A DNA stretch of 6,635 nucleotides from Bacteroidales bacterium UBA1628 (GTDB taxonomy: Bacteria > Bacteroidota > Bacteroidia > Bacteroidales > UBA932): positions 1 to 6,635 of the forward strand of contig DCMG01000089.1 of NCBI GenBank assembly GCA_002321335.1. The letters run 5' to 3'. A model generated the notes under the pieces. The model did not search any database and had not been told where the DNA came from. It worked only from the letters and a program-made list of their open reading frames with translations. Shown here piece after piece: positions 1 to 5,004 of the stretch; position 1 is the stretch's first letter; each line of letters starts with the position of its first letter. A program made the translations under genes and the position numbers.

Positions 1-347
1 TGCTCCAGAGAATCTATTCTGAATATGGCTACCGCAAGGAGTCGCTTGTGTCTCTGGTCCGCAAGGGCAAGAGCGGCGCGGAGGAGATCCAGAAGATCAT
101 GGCTGACCTGAGGCAGAACCCACCAGCAGAGATTGTCGGCTCGAAGGTCGTCAAGGTCATCGACTACAACGAGCCAGAGAAGACCGGACTTCAAAAGTCC
201 AACGTCCTCCAGTTCTTCAACGAGGCCGGTGACATCGTTTCCGTCCGTCCTTCCGGCACCGAGCCGAAGATCAAGTTCTATTTCGGAGCCAAAGGCCCTG
301 ATGCGGATGCAAAACTTGAGGCTCTCAAGGCTCAGTTCATCAGTTAG
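1..347 (+). CDS. Phosphoglucomutase/phosphomannomutase family protein, C-terminal part (5' end outside window)
   Basis: About 114 C-terminal codons of an alpha-D-phosphohexomutase, read in the frame beginning at base 3 and ending with TAG at 345-347. Enzymes of this family move phosphate between C1 and C6 of a hexose phosphate through a phosphoserine, feeding glycogen, cell-wall and nucleotide-sugar synthesis in the cytoplasm. The visible part is domain 4. Its phosphate-binding loop RPSGTEPK (bases 246-269) is intact and is followed by IKFYF. The preceding KSNVLQFF and the long spacing fit the large PGM2-like mutases of about 580 residues that are common in Bacteroidota. The catalytic serine and metal-binding domains lie upstream, so glucose cannot be told from mannose specificity. 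A GTG at 48 is internal and not a start. The gene ends 25 nt before the tandem palindromic repeat. Confidence 0.93.
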   Translation, partial: LQRIYSEYGYRKESLVSLVRKGKSGAEEIQKIMADLRQNPPAEIVGSKVVKVIDYNEPEKTGLQKSNVLQFFNEAGDIVSVRPSGTEPKIKFYFGAKGPDADAKLEALKAQFIS

Positions 348-371
348 CGTACTTTACTGAATACAGACCAG

Positions 372-440
372 TCCGGTCACTGAGCTTGTCCTTGGTCACT
401 GAGCCTGTCCTTGGTCACTGAGCCTGTCGAAGTGACCGGA
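372..440 (+). repeat. Intergenic tandem palindromic repeat, three 19-bp units (REP-like)
   Basis: Three consecutive 19-bp units lie at 375-393, 394-412 and 413-431. Each begins GGTCACTGAG; they differ at one base in the first unit (CTTG against CCTG) and at the end of the third (GAA in place of CTT). The third unit continues into AGTGACC, forming a 25-bp imperfect palindrome (413-437) with 7-bp arms GGTCACT/AGTGACC around the loop GAGCCTGTCGA. The whole array is also bounded by 10-bp perfect arms, TCCGGTCACT (372-381) and AGTGACCGGA (431-440). The 25-bp core recurs exactly inside mnmA. The array sits just after the mutase stop codon and could act as a 3' stabilising or terminating hairpin, but no T-tract follows. 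It resembles REP-type elements in form; the family assignment is inference. Confidence 0.85.
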
Positions 441-467
441 CCATCAGTTTTCGTGAGGTGTTACGTA

Positions 468-498
468 TTTGTTTAATATTCAGATAAATAGTAATTTG
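468..498 (+). promoter_or_regulatory. Possible Bacteroidota-type promoter for the GNAT gene
   Basis: TTTG at 468-471 is followed after 20 nt by TAATTTG at 492-498, one base short of the TAnnTTTG -7 consensus. This would leave a leader of roughly 40 nt before the ATG at 541. The match is imperfect, so the call is weak. A purine-rich AAAGGTGG (518-525) lies 15 nt before the start, rather far for a ribosome-binding site. Confidence 0.3.
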
Positions 499-540
499 TC
501 TTTGGTTGAGATCGACTAAAGGTGGTAATGTAAATGTCTA

Positions 541-1290
541 ATGATCAGCGATTTGCTCTCCACGGGAACTTTTACCATCCGTGATGCGGTACCGTCTGAC
601 GGTGAGTTCATAGCAAGGAATGTCCTTGCGGCCATGGGTTACGAGGTTTTTTCAGGAGCCGAAGCCGATCCAAAGATAGAGATCGGCTCTGCATCCTTGA
701 ATATTCATGAAGCAGTGGTGGCATTCGGTGAGGTGTGCGCCAGGCCTGACGCATTATATTCCTACACTAGAACGAGGGTCGCATGCGTTGACGGCAGACC
801 TGTGGGGTCGCTGACGGCATATTCAGGAGACGACTACTTGCCACTCCGGGATTTGACATGGGGGCTTCTTAACTCCATCTTCGATGGTTCCGCCCTGCCA
901 GAGAAGGGTTTGCCGCGAGTTGTGCCAGAAACAGATTCCGCAGCAGATGCTTCAACGGAATCTATTGATAATGAATACGCCAGCGGAACTTTCCCTCTTC
1001 CGGAGCCGGAATGCCTCCCCGGCGAGTTTTACCTTGACAGCATGGCCATCCTTCCCGAGTTCCGGGGAAAGGCTTATGAATATGCCGGTTCGGCTGACCG
1101 CATAGGCCACCTCCTGATGCTTGATGGCATAGAGCAAGGCCGAAGGAAAGGATTCCCCCGCATAAGCCTCATCGTTGACAAGGCCAAACCCCGTCTGAAA
1201 ACCTACTATTCCGCCCTCGGTTTCCGCCCCGATGGCGAAATACTCTTCTTCGGCCACCTTTACGACCGGATGATCAAGGAACTGGATTAG
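541..1290 (+). CDS. GNAT-family N-acetyltransferase with expanded linker and loop insertion
   Basis: A 249-residue cytoplasmic GNAT protein predicted to transfer an acetyl group from acetyl-CoA to an unknown amine. The fold starts at once with FTIRDAVPSDGEFIARNVLAAMG (residues 11-33: beta1 and alpha1). A central strand follows (RVACVDGRPVGSLTAY, 79-94), then beta4 EFYLDSMAILPEF (162-174). The C-terminal GFPRISLIVD and YYSALGFRPDGEILFFGHLYDRM are typical of the last strands and helix. Two oddities stand out. Residues about 112-158 form a long acidic, low-complexity linker. The acetyl-CoA pyrophosphate loop, normally R-G-x-G-x-G, reads RGK, then AYEYAGSADR (178-187), then IGHLL, about nine residues longer than usual. 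ATG 541 is the first possible start because an in-frame TAA lies at 526-528. The gene stands alone. The family is confident; substrate and activity are unknown. Confidence 0.88.
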   Translation: MISDLLSTGTFTIRDAVPSDGEFIARNVLAAMGYEVFSGAEADPKIEIGSASLNIHEAVVAFGEVCARPDALYSYTRTRVACVDGRPVGSLTAYSGDDYLPLRDLTWGLLNSIFDGSALPEKGLPRVVPETDSAADASTESIDNEYASGTFPLPEPECLPGEFYLDSMAILPEFRGKAYEYAGSADRIGHLLMLDGIEQGRRKGFPRISLIVDKAKPRLKTYYSALGFRPDGEILFFGHLYDRMIKELD

Positions 1291-1483
1291 TTTTGTTCCG
1301 GAAAGACTTGCCCGGTGTACCAAATGGCTGCGAGGAGGCGGTTCGTAACCACATAGGCTTTGCCTGTGCGTAATTTAGACGCATGGGGTGCAGAATGAAG
1401 ACTTTTGCACCCGAGAGCGGCTTAAGGACTAGACTTGGGGGGCAAAACCTGTCCTTTCGCACCCGGTTGAATCGGTAGTAAAA
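1291..1483. other. Unexplained intergenic DNA with a 7-bp inverted repeat
   Basis: About 190 nt lie between the GNAT stop and the tRNA terminator, and I see no convincing gene on either strand. The clearest structure is a perfect inverted repeat, GGGTGCA (1386-1392) and TGCACCC (1406-1412), separated by 13 nt. Shorter hairpins are possible at GGTTCGTAACC (about 1340-1350) and AGGCTTTGCCT (about 1357-1367). It could be a decayed or dispersed non-coding element or plain intergenic sequence. A minus-strand open frame runs through it into the tRNA, but it has no start context or recognisable domain. Confidence 0.4.
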
Positions 1484-1523
1484 GCAAAAGCGGAAAGTTC
1501 CAACCGGAACTTCCCGCTTTTGC
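1484..1523 (-). terminator. Intrinsic terminator downstream of tRNA-Thr
   Basis: An 18-bp inverted repeat with one G-U-compatible mismatch pairs GCAAAAGCGG... (1484-1501) with ...CCGCTTTTGC (1506-1523) around a four-base loop (1502-1505). On the minus strand the stem starts two bases after the tRNA discriminator and is followed by UUUU (1483-1480). This is a strong rho-independent terminator for the tRNA. The plus strand gives CGCTTTTGC, so the hairpin may also weakly stop transcripts from the GNAT gene. Confidence 0.8.
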
Positions 1524-1525
1524 TG

Positions 1526-1598
1526 AGCCACTCATCAGGCTCGAACTGACGACCTGCGCGTTACGAATGCGCTGCTCTACCGACTGAGCTAAAGTGGC
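1526..1598 (-). tRNA. tRNA-Thr (anticodon CGU)
   Basis: A complete 73-nt cloverleaf on the minus strand. The acceptor arm pairs GCCACTT with GAGTGGC. The D arm is GCTC-AGTCGGTA-GAGC. The anticodon arm is GCGCA-TTCGTAA-CGCGC, with anticodon CGT reading ACG (Thr). The T arm is GTCAG-TTCGAGC-CTGAT. The discriminator is U and the CCA end is not encoded (the next bases are CAG), so CCA must be added enzymatically. The anticodon stem has an A-C mismatch at 31-39, where E. coli tRNA-Thr(CGU), as I recall it, has A-U. A terminator follows after two bases, and a promoter lies about 30 nt upstream, so it is a single-gene unit. Confidence 0.95.
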
Positions 1599-1626
1599 TT
1601 GCTGCATTTCTCGTGGAAATGGATTG

Positions 1627-1657
1627 CAAATATAGTCAAAATTTTTTAACTGAGAAA
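1627..1657 (-). promoter_or_regulatory. Promoter of tRNA-Thr
   Basis: On the minus strand, TATATTTG (1634 down to 1627) is an exact TAnnTTTG -7 box. A partial -33 box, TTT, sits 20 nt upstream at 1657-1655. Transcription would start near 1622, leaving about 24 nt to be removed from the tRNA 5' end. Confidence 0.65.
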
Positions 1658-1717
1658 CTGATTTCGGCTTGTTTGCAGAAAGTTTATTAAACTTCGACAT
1701 CCTCACGACTTTTCTTA

Positions 1718-1748
1718 TTGAATATGTGGGCATAGTTGGTTAACTTTG
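1718..1748 (+). promoter_or_regulatory. Promoter of the flavoprotein gene, abutting its start codon
   Basis: TTG (1718-1720) is followed by 20 nt and then TAACTTTG (1741-1748), an exact TAnnTTTG -7 box. The ATG is at 1753, four bases after the box. Transcription from this promoter would therefore begin at or beside the start codon and give a leaderless message. Confidence 0.7.
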
Positions 1749-1752
1749 CGGT

Positions 1753-3267
1753 ATGTATTCAGATATCATCATCATTGGAGGCGGGGCGGCAGGACTTATG
1801 GCCGCTTACGGTGCAACAAAGGCACTTCCGCTTGGAAGTTCGGCACGCATCACGGTTCTGGAGAAGATGCCACGTCCGGGCAGAAAGATATTGTTCACTG
1901 GTAAGGGGCGCTGCAACTTCACGAATCTCAAGGACTGGAATGAGTTCTCGCAGCACATTCGCACGAATCCTAATTTCGTGAAGCCAGCGTTCTATAACTT
2001 CACTCCGGAGAACACCATTGACTTCCTTGAAAGCAATGGTCTTGAGACCGTGGTCGAGAGGGGAGACAGGGCGTTCCCATATTCACACAGAGCCTCTGAT
2101 GTTCTGGACACCATCGTTGAGGTGGTGCTGCGTCACGGGGTGACGCTGCTGACAGATCGCGAGGTGACGGACATCCTGCCCGGTTTCTCGATACGATGCG
2201 CTGATGGTGAGACTTTTGAATGCTCGAAACTGATCATCGCCACGGGAGGGCTTTCCTACCCTGGAACCGGTTCGACCGGTGACGGTTACAAGTGGGGCAA
2301 GTTCTTCGGACACAGCATAGTACCTTGTTTTCCATCGCTGACTGCCCTTGTCCCGAAAGGATACAAGATCATTGACAGACCAGAGACCGATCTGAAAGGG
2401 CATATTCACAGGGAAACTCCAATGACGGGCAGCGGTGAGGCTTTGAAGGGCACCAAACTGAAGAATGTCAGCCTGACCGTCACGTTTGACGGCTCTAAGT
2501 CCGAGACGGAATTCGGAGACGTGGATTTCACAGACGGCGGAATCGAGGGGCCGATCGGATTTCAGGTCAGCCGCAAGTGCGTGAAAGCTTTGATGAACGG
2601 AGGCAAGGTGGCATTCTCTCTGGATTTGAAGCCTGGAGTGCCTCTGGAAGAACTGACAAGCCGCATCAAAACCCTTTGGCAGGAGATTAAGAACGATCCC
2701 CGCACCCGCCAGTGGAAGGACGGACGCGGGCTGAACGGCAAGGAGATGTACAGAATCCTCCTCGGCAAACTGATGCCGTGGGAACTGATTCCGGGATTTC
2801 AGGCGTGGAACCCTGACATCTTGAAGATCGACCTGAAGAAATCTGAATATGCTGACGGACGCTTCGGCGCTTCGACGGGCTCGGCGTCCCGTTATGCCAA
2901 TCAGTCGGCTCGTTATGACAGATCGCAGGGTTGGCCGAAAGGGTCTAACCATCGCTTTGGCCGTCAGCCAAGACGTTATTATGACATTGATCTTGAACTC
3001 TTAGCCAAGACCTTGAAAGACTGGAAGTTCGAGATAATTGGCTTCGTTGGTTACGAGCGTTGCGTCATCACGGCTGGTGGCATCTCTACCGATGAGGTGA
3101 TGCCGAAGACGATGGAGTCTCGCCTCAAACCAGGCCTTTATTTCTGCGGTGAGGTCCTTGATATGGACTGCGACACCGGCGGCTACAACCTCCAATGCGC
3201 TTTCTCAACCGGCTACCTTGCCGGAGAATCAGCGGCCAAATCTCTGAATATTCCGGGACAGTATTAG
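1753..3267 (+). CDS. BaiN/HI0933-type FAD-dependent flavoprotein (NAD(P)/FAD oxidoreductase family)
   Basis: A 504-residue cytoplasmic flavoprotein of the HI0933/YhiN/BaiN family, whose physiological substrate is generally unknown. The N-terminal Rossmann motif IIGGGAAGLMAA (7-18) binds the ADP part of FAD, with E37 at the end of beta2. The family motifs GRKILFTGKGRCNFTN (43-58) and ATGGLSYPGTGSTGDGY (163-179) follow. The C-terminal signature runs TAGGISTDEVMPKTMES (440-456), GLYFCGEVLD (461-470) and TGGYNLQCAFSTGYLAG (475-491). Family members are nearer 400 residues. Part of the excess is a low-complexity, Arg/Ser/Gly-rich stretch at about 366-410, just before the conserved helix leading to the C-terminal motif; it contains a possible relative of the mnmA repeat. 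An in-frame TAA at 1741-1743 and the Rossmann fold starting at residue 4 fix the start. It converges on mnmA with a 1-nt gap. Confidence 0.92.
   Translation: MYSDIIIIGGGAAGLMAAYGATKALPLGSSARITVLEKMPRPGRKILFTGKGRCNFTNLKDWNEFSQHIRTNPNFVKPAFYNFTPENTIDFLESNGLETVVERGDRAFPYSHRASDVLDTIVEVVLRHGVTLLTDREVTDILPGFSIRCADGETFECSKLIIATGGLSYPGTGSTGDGYKWGKFFGHSIVPCFPSLTALVPKGYKIIDRPETDLKGHIHRETPMTGSGEALKGTKLKNVSLTVTFDGSKSETEFGDVDFTDGGIEGPIGFQVSRKCVKALMNGGKVAFSLDLKPGVPLEELTSRIKTLWQEIKNDPRTRQWKDGRGLNGKEMYRILLGKLMPWELIPGFQAWNPDILKIDLKKSEYADGRFGASTGSASRYANQSARYDRSQGWPKGSNHRFGRQPRRYYDIDLELLAKTLKDWKFEIIGFVGYERCVITAGGISTDEVMPKTMESRLKPGLYFCGEVLDMDCDTGGYNLQCAFSTGYLAGESAAKSLNIPGQY
2857..2889 (+). repeat. Possible diverged copy of the palindromic repeat inside the flavoprotein gene
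   Basis: Arms GGACGC (2857-2862) and GCGTCC (2884-2889) enclose CTTCGACGGGCTCGG. This resembles the plus-strand form of the mnmA core, CTTCGACAGGCTCAG, with mostly G-for-A transitions. Over 19 aligned bases I count 14 matches. It encodes the ASTGSAS part of the low-complexity segment (residues 373-379) and lies where the protein appears longer than its relatives. Similarity plus location makes common origin plausible, but the match is short. Confidence 0.4.
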
Positions 3268-3268
3268 G

Positions 3269-4774
3269 CTAATAAACTCCGGAGCCGAGCATCTCGTCAT
3301 CGGTGGAGTACCAGGCGGCGAACTGGCCGTCGGAGATTCCGCGCTGAGGGGTGTCGAAGAGGATGAATATGCCGGCCGGTCTCTTGATCAAGAACGCATC
3401 CTGAAGTGGCTGTCGGTAACGGATGCGGACCCGGTAGCGGCGAATCTCTCCATCGGTCATCTCAAGATCTGTTCTTATCCAATGAATATCCTGGGGCGCG
3501 ATCCGTAAACAGCTGCGTGAAAGCCCTTTGTGAGTGTGGCCTTCTCCTACGTAGATGATGTTGCGAGGAACATCCGTGGCTATCACGAAAATGGAGTCCT
3601 TGTGCCCTCCGATGTTGAGCCCTTTGCGCTGACCGATTGTGTAGAACTGCGCTCCGTCGTGCCGGCCGACAATCTTTCCGAAAGGATTCTCCTTGTACCG
3701 GGTCTTCTTGATGTGCTTTTTCCCGGCCCTGTAGGTTTCGGTCTCGAACTTGATGTCATCGTACCTTATTGGTTCCGACAATCTCATCAGGTTCTCATCG
3801 CTCAATCCTGCAATTTTCTCAACATCGAATTCGTTCCGGTGCGGGACGGTCACTTCGACAGGCTCAGTGACCGAAGATGGGTGCTCAGTGACCGAAGATT
3901 GAAACTCAGTGACCGATGATGGGCGCTCAGTGACCCTGCGGTTATTGAACGACTTCCCGCCGGAATCCTCGGAGGTATATTCAGTGATCATCATCGGCTC
4001 GCCGGGAGTCTTGAGAAGCGAGGCGAGAGTGTCATGGACGAAGCGATAGTGCTCATTTTGAGCGTAGAAGGCATCGTAAACCTCCACCACATCGCCCTCT
4101 GCCGGCTTGAGTTTCTGTTGGAGGAATGTCGGAAGATCGACCTTCCCGACGAAGCATATTCCTTGAGAGTCTTTCTTGTCAGCAGACGGAAGGTCGGCTT
4201 GGTGGGCGATTTCTCTGACCTCTGGTTTTGTAAGGTGCCCGATAGGGAAGATAGCCTTGCCGAGCTGCTCCTGGGTGAGTTGGCAGAGAAAATAGCTCTG
4301 GTCCTTGTTCGGATCCACGCCTTCCAGAATCCTCCACTGAGGCTGTCCGTCAATCGCAATTTGTTTACCATCAGCGTCTAATAGTGGTTCTCTGCGGCAG
4401 TAGTGTCCTGTCGCCACCATGTCGGCTCCGAGTTTCTGAGCGGCCTTGAGAAAAGCATCGAACTTGATCTCCCGGTTGCAGAGCACGTCTGGGTTGGGGG
4501 TGCGGCCGGCGGAATATTCATTGAACATGTAGTCCACCACGCGCTGGCGGTACTCCTTGGAAAGATCGACGAAATAGAATGGAATGCCAATCTTGCGCGC
4601 GACCATCTCCGCCACGAATCGGTCCTCCTCCCACTCGCAGTCGCCGTGCAGGGTCGCATCGGCATCGTGCCAGTTCTGCATGAACATCGCGAACACATCG
4701 TACCCCTGCCGCTTCAGCAACAGAGCGGCGACACTGGAGTCAACTCCTCCGGAAAGGCCTACACAGATTCTCAT
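3269..4774 (-). CDS. mnmA: tRNA-specific 2-thiouridylase MnmA with a large repeat-containing insertion
   Basis: MnmA adenylates and thiolates U34 of tRNA-Lys, -Glu and -Gln, giving the s2U half of the wobble modification; sulfur arrives as a persulfide from cysteine desulfurase. The ATP PP-loop SGGVDSS is at residues 8-14. The two catalytic cysteines are C99 (PNPDVLCNREIKF) and C207 (DSQGICFVG), and DQSYFLCQL is at 158-166. TIGQRKGL (379-386) and YVGEGHTHKGLSR (408-420) mark the C-terminal domains, so the enzyme looks complete and active. It is 501 residues against about 360-370 for typical MnmA. The excess lies between about 235 and 362, before GKIVGRHDGAQFYTIGQRKGL. Bacteroidota homologues, as I recall, have a modest extension here, but not this large. 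Residues 281-309 are encoded by a 21-bp tandem repeat ending in the palindromic core. The start is the ATG immediately before the PP-loop strand. Confidence 0.95.
   Translation of the reverse strand: MRICVGLSGGVDSSVAALLLKRQGYDVFAMFMQNWHDADATLHGDCEWEEDRFVAEMVARKIGIPFYFVDLSKEYRQRVVDYMFNEYSAGRTPNPDVLCNREIKFDAFLKAAQKLGADMVATGHYCRREPLLDADGKQIAIDGQPQWRILEGVDPNKDQSYFLCQLTQEQLGKAIFPIGHLTKPEVREIAHQADLPSADKKDSQGICFVGKVDLPTFLQQKLKPAEGDVVEVYDAFYAQNEHYRFVHDTLASLLKTPGEPMMITEYTSEDSGGKSFNNRRVTERPSSVTEFQSSVTEHPSSVTEPVEVTVPHRNEFDVEKIAGLSDENLMRLSEPIRYDDIKFETETYRAGKKHIKKTRYKENPFGKIVGRHDGAQFYTIGQRKGLNIGGHKDSIFVIATDVPRNIIYVGEGHTHKGLSRSCLRIAPQDIHWIRTDLEMTDGEIRRYRVRIRYRQPLQDAFLIKRPAGIFILFDTPQRGISDGQFAAWYSTDDEMLGSGVY
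3848..3935 (-). repeat. In-frame 21-bp tandem repeat plus palindromic core inside mnmA
   Basis: Read on the coding strand, three 21-bp units (3935-3915, 3914-3894, 3893-3873) each start GGTCACTGAG. They run into a 25-bp palindromic core (3872-3848) identical to the intergenic core at 413-437. Each unit adds exactly seven codons: VTERPSS, VTEFQSS, VTEHPSS, then VTEPVEVT from the core. The 10-bp head is invariant, while the 11-bp tails vary. The order (head units first, palindrome last) and polarity match the intergenic array, but there the period is 19 bp. The final arm AGTGACC can pair with any of the four GGTCACT heads, so the mRNA may fold locally. Confidence 0.9.
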
Positions 4775-4928
4775 AACTTACTTCATCTCACGTGGCAGGC
4801 AATATGTGTCTTCCGTTGCTGTGATTGCCTGCTGAAAATCACATTACGTTCCCCCGATTCAAAATCCATTCTCTAAGGAATAGGGACTTGCTTTCACCGC
4901 AAGCGGTGAAGAGACCTTTCATGAAAGG
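4775..4928 (-). promoter_or_regulatory. Long mnmA leader with several palindromes and a possible leader ORF
   Basis: From the predicted start near 4928 the mnmA mRNA would have a leader of about 150 nt. It contains a perfect 14-bp palindrome, CCTTTCATGAAAGG (4915-4928), at the start point. A perfect 8-bp stem with a 2-nt loop, TTCACCGC/GCGGTGAA, lies at 4893-4910. A 9-bp inverted repeat pairs GCAGGCAAT (4795-4803) with ATTGCCTGC (4824-4832), about 20 nt before the mnmA ATG. A competing 6-bp stem, GTGATT (4821-4826) with AATCAC (about 4837-4842), shares bases with the last one. A 27-codon open frame (4922 down to 4839, beginning MKGLFTACGESKSLF) is present, but its expression is doubtful. I recognise no named riboswitch. 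Confidence 0.4.
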
Positions 4929-4932
4929 CGTG

Positions 4933-4963
4933 CAAATTTACTCAAATGCTTGAATATGCACAA
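4933..4963 (-). promoter_or_regulatory. Promoter of mnmA
   Basis: On the minus strand, TTG (4963-4961), a 20-nt spacer, then TAAATTTG (4940-4933), an exact TAnnTTTG box. Transcription would start near 4928. The spacer of this promoter holds the -33 box of the divergent cdd promoter, so the two overlap. Confidence 0.65.
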
Positions 4964-4978
4964 TTTTTGCTAACTTTG
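4950..4978 (+). promoter_or_regulatory. Promoter of cdd
   Basis: TTG (4950-4952), 18 nt, then TAACTTTG (4971-4978), an exact TAnnTTTG box. The predicted start lies about 22 nt before the cdd ATG at 5005. It overlaps the divergent mnmA promoter: the mnmA -33 box (4961-4963) lies in its spacer. Confidence 0.7.
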
Positions 4979-5004
4979 AAACCTTGTGAACAAAACCACT
5001 GAAT

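Noticed and set aside
1690..1708. ACTTCGACATCCTCACGAC as a further copy of the palindromic repeat
   Set aside because: It shares CTTCGACA and CTCA with the core but lacks the arms and the central GG, so chance is as likely.
1422..1733. Minus-strand open frame running through the tRNA and its terminator
   Set aside because: It overlaps a complete tRNA with promoter and terminator, so the frame is accidental.
2083..2952. 289-codon minus-strand open frame inside the flavoprotein gene
   Set aside because: It lies opposite a gene with clear family motifs, has no domain I recognise, and is an expected shadow in GC-rich codon use.
3363..3380. Shared ATGAATATGCCGG in the GNAT insertion and near the mnmA 3' end
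   Set aside because: The 13-bp match has no flanking similarity, and the mnmA C-terminus shows no insertion there; chance is more likely.
3848..3935. Short CRISPR-like array because of regularly spaced GGTCACTGAG heads
   Set aside because: Heads are only 10 bp, spacers 11 bp and similar to each other, the array lies in a coding frame, and no cas genes are present.
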